NCBI RefSeq assembly: GCF_024347635.1
Contig: NZ_AP025511.1
Span: forward strand, 62,001 to 126,000
DNA: 64,000 nucleotides
Source: Vibrio tasmaniensis
Lineage (GTDB): Bacteria; Pseudomonadota; Gammaproteobacteria; Enterobacterales; Vibrionaceae
Direction of reading: 5' to 3'
Within the stretch, counting starts at the first letter, position 1. Every line of letters starts with the position of its first letter. Shown one piece after another: positions 1-8,059 of this stretch. A program made the translations under genes and the position numbers. The notes beneath the pieces are model-generated. The model saw only the letters and a list, made by a program, of their open reading frames with translations, was not told the DNA's origin and searched no databases.

Positions 1-1706
1 TTTGGCGTCTGCTCTTGTTTTCGCATCTGTTCGAGCGAAGGCGCAGGATCTCTCAACTGAATTTGGAATTTGGATTTCAAGAAAAACTTAGGATCGGCTT
101 CTACGCGCTTAAGCCATTTATCTGCAAGCTCTTGGCTACCCAAAATTTCATTGGCGTTAAGTGTTTCTTTCAGCATTAATTCCGCTACTGTTTCTTCTTC
201 CGCACCATCTCCCGTCCGCGGCTGATCGTCATTCAATTCTAAAGATTCTTCAGGTCCATCTGTGGTGCCTGATTGGCTTTCACTGGTGCGATTAACCTCT
301 TCGACAATGCCACTCAGAACCGCTAAGTTATTTTCTATATCGGCTTTCAGTTCTGGAGATAGATCGGGCTTCTCACTCAGTGATTTCAATAGATCGCGAG
401 CAGCAAGGTACTCACGCTGTCGAGCTAAAGCACTTGCGGCGTTATACAAACCATAATCGGTTTTGGTTTGTAAAAAGGCACTGTGAGCTAACTTAAAATC
501 ACGAGCATAGTAATAAGCCGCGCCCTTTCGCATTGGGTCCTTAAAATGCTTAGCGGCTTCAAGGTATTCCTTTTGATTCAATAAACGTTGCCCTTGTTGA
601 TCAGGCGTCAGCCATAAATCCCACCACCATTGGGCTGTTTTATCCCAAACGGTCACGGACTCTTCAACCACTGGCTTGTCAGCAGTTAAACTGACCGTTT
701 TCGCCAAAGTGTTCGGAGAATACACGCTACCTGTAATCAAAACGCCAACCACACACCATTGAACCAACCACCCTTTTCTAAACCACAACAGCATGATAAT
801 CGCCATTGGAATAAGCAGTCCGTATCCCATGTCTTTCCAAGGCATTGAAGACTCACCGTTGAGTTGCATGTTTCTTTCAACCGCGTTGTTGAGCTGTTGA
901 ATATCGGAATTATCAACGGTCACTTCGATCAGTCGTCCACCCGTCTTGCTCGCTAGGCTACGCAATGAATCGAGATCGACTGGGTTATCGCTCACCACAT
1001 TGCTATTTCCTGCCGCTAGAATGAGCAACTGATATGGGTTATCTTTAAAGAAGCTTTCGAACGCTCTGATGGTACCTGGGTTAACACCATCTGATACCAA
1101 CAACACTGACGAGCCTAACTCACCAGACAATTGCTGATTGATAAGTGGCAACGCTTCTTCTGCTGACTTACCTGATACCGGCATGATGTCAGGTGTGATA
1201 GCCGCTAGAAACGGTTCGAATACCTTGCTGTCTTGAGTCACAGGCATCGCAACGTGGGCACTGCCTGCATACACAACCAAACCCGTATTACCGCCCTTAC
1301 GCGCTGCGAGTAAGTCTCTAATTTTCTGTTTAGAACGTTCCAGGCGACTCGGTGGTAAGTCTTTAGCCAGCATGGATTCACTGTTATCAAGCACCACTAA
1401 CATCGATGCTTTATCTTCACCAAAAGGCGATGCTTCACGTTGCCATGTTGGGCCCGAACAAATAATGATGGCGATGGTCACAATAACCATCAATAACTTC
1501 AGTGGTAGTTGCTTGCGCCAACCGGTTTCCCCAATGGTCAATGCATCGCGTAAATGTGCAGGAAGAATGTCTTTCCACGTTGGCTTAGTCTCTTCTCTCC
1601 AACGAATCCATAACAGGAAGAACATCGGAATAAAGGCCAACAACCACAAAGGTCGGATAAAGTGAAACTGAGTAAAAAACTGTTGCAACATGAGAGAATC
1701 AGGCAT
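1..1706 (-). CDS. VWA-domain membrane protein with C-terminal TPR region (BatB/BatC-like), 3' end outside window
   Basis: Open frame running off the left edge; translated by eye from the minus strand. The N-terminus has a hydrophobic segment (about residues 18-36) and a second one near 72-88, followed by a von Willebrand A domain whose metal site reads DNSES near residue 106 and SDG near 205. A third membrane segment lies near 290-310, then a region with TPR-like helices (NQKEYLEAAKHFKD) and an acidic linker. This architecture matches fused BatB/BatC proteins of Bat operons. The ATG lies inside the last codons of the upstream VWA gene (8-nt overlap) with GGAGAG as ribosome-binding site, so the two are translationally coupled. 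The true C-terminus is not visible. Function in these operons is poorly defined; roles in envelope stress or MoxR-dependent maturation are inferred from the family. Confidence 0.85.
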   Translation of the reverse strand, partial: MPDSLMLQQFFTQFHFIRPLWLLAFIPMFFLLWIRWREETKPTWKDILPAHLRDALTIGETGWRKQLPLKLLMVIVTIAIIICSGPTWQREASPFGEDKASMLVVLDNSESMLAKDLPPSRLERSKQKIRDLLAARKGGNTGLVVYAGSAHVAMPVTQDSKVFEPFLAAITPDIMPVSGKSAEEALPLINQQLSGELGSSVLLVSDGVNPGTIRAFESFFKDNPYQLLILAAGNSNVVSDNPVDLDSLRSLASKTGGRLIEVTVDNSDIQQLNNAVERNMQLNGESSMPWKDMGYGLLIPMAIIMLLWFRKGWLVQWCVVGVLITGSVYSPNTLAKTVSLTADKPVVEESVTVWDKTAQWWWDLWLTPDQQGQRLLNQKEYLEAAKHFKDPMRKGAAYYYARDFKLAHSAFLQTKTDYGLYNAASALARQREYLAARDLLKSLSEKPDLSPELKADIENNLAVLSGIVEEVNRTSESQSGTTDGPEESLELNDDQPRTGDGAEEETVAELMLKETLNANEILGSQELADKWLKRVEADPKFFLKSKFQIQLRDPAPSLEQMRKQEQTP

Positions 1707-2778
1707 TGTTCTCTCCTTTCAAATTTTTCTTTGATAAAACCAAAAGCGATCTTCTACGGATTGTCGCCAAGCTAAACGCAGTCAAATACATCACAACGAC
1801 AGTCGCCATTAAGTAATGGTGTAACCCCTGCTTAGGACGATAAGTCGTACTCTCATACAACTGCGGCTCTAGCTCACCAATTTGAGCATAAGCTTTAGTC
1901 AGTTCGTCGCGGTTAAGTGCTTCAAAGGCTTCACCACCAGACTCCTGCGCCACCCGCTTGATGGTTTCCATATCCAGAGCCACTTCTCCCACGGTTTGCG
2001 GGTCACCCATGGCGATAACGTGAATACGAACACCTTTCGCCTTAGCCACTTTAGCCGCATCGATAGGTTCTACAAAACTTCCAGTGTCATTACCATCGGT
2101 CAGCACAATCACTACTTTCTCTTTTGCGTTCGTATCAATATTTGAATCTTGAACTGCTGCACTCTGCTTCTCACTCTGTTCAAACACCTTGATCGCAAGG
2201 CCAATGGCATCGCCTAAGTGCGTACTCTGCCCTGCCATCGCCACATCGGTTTGGTTAAGTAGTTCAAGCCATACCTCTTGGTCAGCTGTAAATGGTGTCT
2301 GCACAAACGCAGCGTCACCAAACAGGATCAAACCGAGTCGGTCACCTTTTCGAGTTTTGGCAAAATCAGCCAACACGTCTTTGGTTGCATCTAAACGAGA
2401 GATTTTATCCCCTTGTTGAGAAGTAAAGTCTTGTTCAGCCATTGAGCCAGACAAATCAACTACCACCATCACATCGCGACCTAATTGTTCACGAACTTGT
2501 GGCTCACCTAAGATGGTTGGTTTCGCTAACGCGCAAACCACGAGTACCCAAGTGATAATAAGCGTGGTGCGTTGCCACCAGCTTGGTGTTAATTGGCTTG
2601 CCCCTTCGGATGGCGCCTCACCAATCGCTTCAACCAGCTCACTGAAAAATGGCACCTTGATCGCCATTTGTTTGGTGCGATAAGCAGGTACGGCAAAGTA
2701 AACGAGTAAAGGCAAAGGCAGTGCGATAAACCACAATGGGTGCGCGAATTCAAAGCTGGCAGATAAACTATCAAACAT
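1699..2778 (-). CDS. VWA-domain membrane protein (BatA-like)
   Basis: About 359 aa from the chosen ATG at 2778, which is preceded by AGAGGGGC and overlaps the end of the upstream DUF4381 gene by 8 nt. A longer frame from a GTG at 2826 adds 16 charged residues unlike the family. Domains: N-terminal membrane segments (about residues 12-30 and 75-95), a VWA domain with a complete metal-ion site (DLSGS near 108, THLGD near 186, TDGND near 227), and a C-terminal membrane helix. The intact site suggests Mg2+-dependent partner binding in the periplasm. It sits fourth in the moxR-DUF58-DUF4381-VWA-VWA/TPR operon, the standard Bat order, in which MoxR is thought to remodel or load partners of VWA proteins. 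Confidence 0.9.
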   Translation of the reverse strand: MFDSLSASFEFAHPLWFIALPLPLLVYFAVPAYRTKQMAIKVPFFSELVEAIGEAPSEGASQLTPSWWQRTTLIITWVLVVCALAKPTILGEPQVREQLGRDVMVVVDLSGSMAEQDFTSQQGDKISRLDATKDVLADFAKTRKGDRLGLILFGDAAFVQTPFTADQEVWLELLNQTDVAMAGQSTHLGDAIGLAIKVFEQSEKQSAAVQDSNIDTNAKEKVVIVLTDGNDTGSFVEPIDAAKVAKAKGVRIHVIAMGDPQTVGEVALDMETIKRVAQESGGEAFEALNRDELTKAYAQIGELEPQLYESTTYRPKQGLHHYLMATVVVMYLTAFSLATIRRRSLLVLSKKNLKGENNA

Positions 2779-3331
2779 TATCTTGCCCCTCTGATTTCGC
2801 TTGTACCTCTGGTCTTGCTTGTACACTTGGTTTATGAAGTTTTAGCCACATCATCGCGGTTTGAATCACCTCTAAACGCTGTTCAAAAGTTAAACGCACC
2901 TTAGGGTCAGTTAAGCTTTGCATCCATAACCCCGATACTTCATCGGCAAAGAATGCATTGCTGTTTGCACTCGTGCCAGCACTAACAGGTAGATAAGCAT
3001 TCAAGCGGTTGACATAAGATTGACCAAACAACTTTGCATTGCTGCTGTCTAGGTAACGAAGCACCACCTTGAGTATCTTGAAAGTTCGCTCGGTTGAGTT
3101 TTTGTCTCGTGCATCCAATACCATAAGCTCTTTGAGCGCTTCTTTGCGATAACGATTATTCCACCACTTTAGCGCCAAGCGATAAGCCAGATAGAACGCG
3201 GCCAATAACAAGGCAACGCCGAGGATCTTCCAACCGATCGTTTGGGGAACCCAGCTCACGCTGTCGGGAATCGTGACATCATGCAGTTCACGAAGGATAT
3301 AAGTGCTAGGAGGCGTATGTTCAACGGCCAT
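2771..3331 (-). CDS. DUF4381 family membrane protein
   Basis: 186 aa. A short N-terminal part (LRELHDVTIPDSVSWVPQTIGW) is typical of DUF4381 and is followed by one transmembrane helix (about residues 33-50), a basic stretch (WWNNRYRKEALKEL) and a cytoplasmic helical domain. Proteins of this family occur almost only between the DUF58 and VWA genes of MoxR/Bat operons, as here. It directly abuts the DUF58 gene (stop at 3332, start at 3331) and overlaps batA, so the operon is tightly coupled. No enzymatic motif is visible; an adaptor role is inferred. Confidence 0.85.
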   Translation of the reverse strand: MAVEHTPPSTYILRELHDVTIPDSVSWVPQTIGWKILGVALLLAAFYLAYRLALKWWNNRYRKEALKELMVLDARDKNSTERTFKILKVVLRYLDSSNAKLFGQSYVNRLNAYLPVSAGTSANSNAFFADEVSGLWMQSLTDPKVRLTFEQRLEVIQTAMMWLKLHKPSVQARPEVQAKSEGQDNV

Positions 3332-4294
3332 TTAACGCCCTCCCACTAGTTTTTGAAGCTGTGAAATATGATTACCAGACGTGTCTAATTCGATATAAGG
3401 GAGGTTTTTCATCGCCATCAATTTAGCAAGGGATTGTTTTTGGAGTGCTGCTTTTTGAGCAAGGCTCTCGCTCGCAAGGTTGACCTTAGATTGGCTATCA
3501 AGATTGAGCTGAAAGCGACCATCACCCACCACCCAATTTGCACTCGCAAGGTCTTGAGGCAGTGATTGCTCTAAGGGGTCAGTCACCATAATGGCTAGGA
3601 TGTCATTGTGTTGTTGAAGTTGCTTGAGTCGGTCAAGGTGTTGTTCTTGGCAGTCACGCCAATCGCTAATAAAAATTAAGGTCGACTGCTTGAGTCTCAT
3701 TCGTTTAATCAGTTCAATCCACTGATTAAACCCAACACCCTCGCTGTCACTCACACTCACGTCTAAGCTTTGATTAGCCTTGGTAAGATGCTTTAACTGG
3801 GCTAATAAATCAGATTGAGAACGCTGCGCTTTGGTATGAAAGAGCTTTTGGTGTGAGGCTAAAACAAAGCCAACACGGTCACCGTCTTTCAGCACTCGCC
3901 ATCCACACAATGCTGCGACTTCGGCTGCCACAACGGATTTCATGGTGTTTTGAGAAGCAAAGAACATCGAACTGCGCTGATCGACACAGATAATCACATT
4001 ACGATCTTTCTCTTCGGTATAGCTGCGAACATGAGGCTTCCCCGTTCGCATCGTAACTTTCCAATCCAGATTACGGATATCATCACCCAATTGGTAATGG
4101 CGTAATTCTTCGAAGTTCAAACCTCGACCACGGAACAGAGAATTATGTCTCCCCGACAGTACACTGCCCGCCTTTAGATGAGGCAACAGAGAAAACGACT
4201 CAGCTTGAGCCTGTATTCGCACTAACCTTGAGTAATCACAGTATAATCGTGGATCAAGGCCTTGCGGTTTGGGAGCTTGTGTTGGCTTCGCCAT
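3332..4294 (-). CDS. DUF58 domain protein (MoxR partner)
   Basis: 320 aa, soluble. The DUF58 signature is clear: LRHYQLGDDIRNLDWKVT at about residues 64-81, then RTGKPHVRSYTEEKD, then a VWA-like strand with VDQRSSM at 104-110. The canonical D-x-S-x-S motif is altered to DQRSS, as is common in DUF58. It lies 12 nt downstream of moxR and is followed without a gap by DUF4381. DUF58 proteins are the usual direct partners of MoxR AAA+ ATPases; what this complex acts on in Vibrio is not known. Confidence 0.88.
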   Translation of the reverse strand: MAKPTQAPKPQGLDPRLYCDYSRLVRIQAQAESFSLLPHLKAGSVLSGRHNSLFRGRGLNFEELRHYQLGDDIRNLDWKVTMRTGKPHVRSYTEEKDRNVIICVDQRSSMFFASQNTMKSVVAAEVAALCGWRVLKDGDRVGFVLASHQKLFHTKAQRSQSDLLAQLKHLTKANQSLDVSVSDSEGVGFNQWIELIKRMRLKQSTLIFISDWRDCQEQHLDRLKQLQQHNDILAIMVTDPLEQSLPQDLASANWVVGDGRFQLNLDSQSKVNLASESLAQKAALQKQSLAKLMAMKNLPYIELDTSGNHISQLQKLVGGR

Positions 4295-4306
4295 GACGCC
4301 CCCTAG

Positions 4307-5290
4307 TTATCCGATCTCAACATTATCAAGCAGTTCTTCAACCACTCTTTGATGGTCCACACCATCGGCCAATGCGTCATAAGACAATGAGAATCGATGA
4401 CCTAATACGGTAGGTAACATTGCACGTACATCATCTAACGTGACGTGGTCACGCCCTTGTAGCCAAGCATAAGCGCGAGCACATTTATCCAATGAGATTG
4501 ACGCTCGTGGGCTTGAACCAATCTCAATCCATTTAGACAAGTTTGATTCTGGGTAACGCTCTGGCTTACGAGTCGCCATCACCAAGGCCACAATGTAGTT
4601 CTCGACTAAATCAGAAACCGCAATATCAGGAAGTTGGCGACGAGCTTCAAGTACCAATTCAGGTTCGATATGCTGTGGGGTGACCAGTTCTGAACTCGTC
4701 TCACTGCCTAGCTCTTCACTACGCACCAATCGAATGATGTCACGCTCCGCTTCGTCTTCTGGGTAGTCGACCGTTACTTTCATGATGAAACGGTCCATTT
4801 GCGCTTCAGGTAGCGGATACGTGCCCTCTTGTTCAACCGGGTTTTGAGTCGCCAACACCATGAACAAGTCTGGAAGGATGTGAGTTTGGCCACCTACGGT
4901 TATCGTCCCTTCTGCCATCGCTTCAAGTAGTGCCGCTTGCACCTTGGCTGGAGCACGGTTCACTTCATCGGCCAGAACAATGCTGTTGAAAATAGGACCC
5001 GGTTGGAAATGCAGTTGAGGCTTACCATCTAGCTCTTGGTACACCTCAGTACCTGTCACATCTGATGGCAGGAGATCGGGCGTAAACTGAATACGGCCAA
5101 AGCTTGTATTCAGTAAATTCGCCAACGACTTCACCGAGCGCGTTTTCGCTGTACCGGGAAGCCCTTCTAGAAGCACATGGCCATTGGTCAATAACCCTAT
5201 CACCAGAGCCCGAACGACGTGACTCTGACCGATAACACTTTTCTCTGTCTGTTCAATCAGTTGGTTTATTGCTTGTTGCGCATGGTTCAT
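4307..5290 (-). CDS. MoxR family AAA+ ATPase
   Basis: 327 aa. Walker A is GLPGTAKT (43-50), Walker B is IVLADEVN (104-111) followed by RAPAKVQAALLEAM, and sensor 1 is ATQNP (147-151), followed by the MoxR-typical QEGTYPLPEAQMDRF. The C-terminal lid domain contains the SPRASISL motif. It is first in the leftward Bat-type operon; the ATG at 5290 is preceded by AGGGAAGACCT. About 50-90 bp upstream there are two direct copies of TTAGTTATAAAC, a motif also found upstream of the rightward sulfatase, which suggests shared control. Role inferred from the family: ATP-driven chaperone for VWA-containing partners. Confidence 0.93.
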   Translation of the reverse strand: MNHAQQAINQLIEQTEKSVIGQSHVVRALVIGLLTNGHVLLEGLPGTAKTRSVKSLANLLNTSFGRIQFTPDLLPSDVTGTEVYQELDGKPQLHFQPGPIFNSIVLADEVNRAPAKVQAALLEAMAEGTITVGGQTHILPDLFMVLATQNPVEQEGTYPLPEAQMDRFIMKVTVDYPEDEAERDIIRLVRSEELGSETSSELVTPQHIEPELVLEARRQLPDIAVSDLVENYIVALVMATRKPERYPESNLSKWIEIGSSPRASISLDKCARAYAWLQGRDHVTLDDVRAMLPTVLGHRFSLSYDALADGVDHQRVVEELLDNVEIG

Positions 5291-5340
5291 AGGTCTTCCC
5301 TTTATTCAATCTGGCTGCGTACATCCTACCCACAAGCCCC

Positions 5341-5380
5341 ATAACTATTAGTTATAAACGTGATAATTAGTTATAAACAC
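5341..5380. promoter_or_regulatory. Candidate operator: two direct copies of TTAGTTATAAAC upstream of moxR
   Basis: The sequence TTAGTTATAAAC starts at about 5348 and again at about 5368, a 20-bp period (roughly two helical turns). The first copy lies within the inverted repeat ATAAC-N5-GTTAT (5341-5355). The same core, in an inverted repeat of the same spacing, lies at 9842-9858 before a sulfatase gene. A shared regulator is inferred; no protein can be assigned. Confidence 0.4.
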
Positions 5381-5455
5381 CATAAATTATAAGCGCATAG
5401 CCACGTCAATTCTGGCGCTTTACTTCAGCTCAGCTTTCTACTTGCTAATGGCTTT

Positions 5456-7852
5456 CTACTGACTAATCGCTTTCAATTGGTTAATCGCCTCCGGTGGCGC
5501 CACTTTGCTCAATGATGAAACACATTGTTCAAACGCTTTTGCTGCGCCCGGTTTCTGGTAATTTCGAGCCAAAATCTCACACTGTGCGTACAAGTGTTGT
5601 GGATTGCGGCTGAATTGGTAAGCCTTGTGCAACGACTTACTTGCCGCAAGCACATCAGACTTCTCTAAAGCCAAGCCGTACACATACCAATATTGTGGGT
5701 CAGTTTGTGCGGTTTCCGCGGCTTGTTTAAGGTAGTCGGTTGCTTGGTCGTAATCTTTCACACGAAGCAGAGATAACCCTACGCTGTATGGCAACACACT
5801 CGATTTAGGTTGAGCTTGAATGCCTTGTTTCAGTGTCGCTAATGCTTTTGGCTCGTCGTCCAGTGCGCGATACAAGTCAGCCAAGTTGGCATAACTGTTC
5901 TCGAAATAAGGCTCTATCTCGATAGCACCTTGGTAAAACTCAATCGCCTTTTCATGCTGACCCAAATCTCGATAAACGTTGCCTAGGTTAGTACGTCCAA
6001 ACCCTCTGTCGGCATTGAATTGTTGTATCTCAATGTACTCTTCCAATGCAGGCTTGATTTGATCTTTCTGCAGAGGGTTCATCTCTCCCCAATAACGCAC
6101 AAGAGCACCTGCGGTTTCAGAGCGAATCGACAATACAGGGTCTTTCAATAGTGGCTCCAGAATCTGCCAGCGATCAGTGAACGGAAAACCAGACGAGCCT
6201 TGCACAACGCCCAAACGGATCATTTCATCATCATGTTTCACCGCTCTTGCTAGTGAGATAAGCGTATTCTTACCCGTATTGCCGCCCAAACGTTCTAAGC
6301 TCGATGCTCGAATGATATTGCTTAAGCTGGAGTCCTGAGCCGAGTATGCCAACGCATCCTCTGCACCTCTGTGCCCTATTGAATCCGCATAAAAGGCGAC
6401 AGCAAAGTGTTGTTGGTTACGATACTTAGAGTCTGGGAACCATTCACCTATCTGTTTATCGGCCCACTGATCAGTTTGGTCTTCATGACAACTAGTACAC
6501 ACATTCGGCGTTTGAATATGCTGGCTGATATCAGGGCGTGGAATATGCCAACTGTGGTCACGTCTTGGGTCAACTTCCATGTACGTCGTTTCAGGCATAT
6601 GGCAAGTGGTACATTGTGAAGCCTCGGTATTCGCTTCATGGAATGTGTGCTTTTCAGGCGTGTATTCAGAGGCAATGTGACATTGGCTGCACACAGCTTC
6701 TTCGGCAATTTTCAGTTCTGCAGTATGGGGATCATGACAGTTAGTACAAGTGACGCCTTTCTCTGCCATCACTGATTGCAAGAAAGATCCGTAAACGTAA
6801 TCCTCGTCGTAGATTTGACCATCGCTGTGGTAAAGCTCAGGGGTAATCAAGCTCAGACGATACTTATCAAAAAATGACCCGTTTACGTGATCACCCGTTT
6901 CATTCAACTGAGTTCGACGACTGTGGCATTGAGCACAGGTTTGAACTTGATTGGTATGAATGATGTCTTTGGGTTGAAGGGTTGAGTTGCCCTCTTGATA
7001 GATCCACTCTTTCACCGACTTCGACAAGTCGCGATCAAAACCATAATGTGCCGAGACTGAGGCACCCTTCCCACCATTAGCTTTGGCTAGCTTGTTATTT
7101 GCTAACTTCGTTTGAGCTAACTGAGCCTGATCAACATGCTCACTCGCAGGGCCATGACAGGCTTCACAACCGACATTAATCTCCGACCATGTGGTGTTGT
7201 AAGTATTACTTGCGCTGTCGTAGTTCTTTTCTAGGTTCGTTGAGTGGCAGTCTGCACACATGAAGTTCCAGTTCTGACCACTGTTGGTCCAGTAGAATTC
7301 ATCAGTGTTGGTGGTATCTGGATAGAGGTGAAACCAGCGTTGGCCGCCTTCATCTTCAGTACGAGAATCCCAAGCGAAAGGAATCAACTGTACACGTCCG
7401 TCTTCAAACTCAACCATGTACTGCTGTAGAGGTTCAAAGGCAAAGGTATAGCTGATTTTGTAATCTTTGAATTGTCCGTCTGGCCCTTCGATGTTGACCC
7501 AAAACTCATCGCCCTTACGAAAAAAGCGGTTGGGCTTTCCTTTATGAGTCACGGTTTGGTCGGTGAAATCTCCCAATACCGTTTCATCAGTCGCGTGCTT
7601 CATCGCCATATCATGATGAGAACCTTGCCACGCTTCCACTTCTGCGCTGTGACAGTCGATACAAGCTTCAGATCCAACATACGTAGCTTGAGAGTTCGCA
7701 TGCGAAGTTTCCGACCCAACTGATAAAGCCTGTTCATTGGCATTCGTATTGAGACTGAGCATCGACAACACGGGTAAAGATAACATTGCGGATAATACTG
7801 CAACTCGCTGGTGTTTCAATCCGTTCACTAGCAAGCACAACCATGCAGACAT
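5456..7852 (-). CDS. Periplasmic octahaem cytochrome c with HEAT/TPR-like C-terminal repeats
   Basis: 798 aa. An N-terminal signal peptide (basic start, hydrophobic 17-34) is followed by eight CxxCH haem-binding motifs: CIDCH (64-68), CADCH, CEACH, CAQCH, CTNCH, CSQCH, CTTCH and CTSCH (about 450). The haem part resembles the cytochrome c554/multihaem nitrite-reductase-like group. Residues about 490-600 form helical repeats of HEAT type and about 620-770 are TPR units (for example GNVYRDLGQHEKAIEFYQGAIEIEP). The combination suggests a periplasmic electron-transfer protein with a built-in protein-docking scaffold. It sits between the MoxR/Bat operon and the sulfatases, transcribed in the same direction as both leftward neighbours but 165 bp from moxR, so possibly its own unit. 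Substrate and redox partner are unknown. Confidence 0.88.
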   Translation of the reverse strand: MSAWLCLLVNGLKHQRVAVLSAMLSLPVLSMLSLNTNANEQALSVGSETSHANSQATYVGSEACIDCHSAEVEAWQGSHHDMAMKHATDETVLGDFTDQTVTHKGKPNRFFRKGDEFWVNIEGPDGQFKDYKISYTFAFEPLQQYMVEFEDGRVQLIPFAWDSRTEDEGGQRWFHLYPDTTNTDEFYWTNSGQNWNFMCADCHSTNLEKNYDSASNTYNTTWSEINVGCEACHGPASEHVDQAQLAQTKLANNKLAKANGGKGASVSAHYGFDRDLSKSVKEWIYQEGNSTLQPKDIIHTNQVQTCAQCHSRRTQLNETGDHVNGSFFDKYRLSLITPELYHSDGQIYDEDYVYGSFLQSVMAEKGVTCTNCHDPHTAELKIAEEAVCSQCHIASEYTPEKHTFHEANTEASQCTTCHMPETTYMEVDPRRDHSWHIPRPDISQHIQTPNVCTSCHEDQTDQWADKQIGEWFPDSKYRNQQHFAVAFYADSIGHRGAEDALAYSAQDSSLSNIIRASSLERLGGNTGKNTLISLARAVKHDDEMIRLGVVQGSSGFPFTDRWQILEPLLKDPVLSIRSETAGALVRYWGEMNPLQKDQIKPALEEYIEIQQFNADRGFGRTNLGNVYRDLGQHEKAIEFYQGAIEIEPYFENSYANLADLYRALDDEPKALATLKQGIQAQPKSSVLPYSVGLSLLRVKDYDQATDYLKQAAETAQTDPQYWYVYGLALEKSDVLAASKSLHKAYQFSRNPQHLYAQCEILARNYQKPGAAKAFEQCVSSLSKVAPPEAINQLKAISQ

Positions 7853-7987
7853 AACATTCCTTGTTTTTATACATCCTTATGCGTAATAAGATAGACGCAA
7901 AAACAACGAATTTACAATTATTTAGTGGCAGTGAGCTTGATTGTTGTGACTCATATTCACGACTGGTATTTACTCATCGATATGCGC

Positions 7988-8016
7988 ATAAAAAAGAGCT
8001 CCTAAGAGCTCTTTCG
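7988..8016 (-). terminator. Rho-independent terminator of the leftward sulfatase gene
   Basis: Inverted repeat AAAGAGCTC-CTAA-GAGCTCTTT at about 7993-8014; on the minus strand it is followed by a run of T, just downstream of the sulfatase stop at 8060. Confidence 0.75.
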
Positions 8017-8059
8017 TGTTAGCAGTTTCATCAAACTATCAGTTTCAATAAACCAAAGC

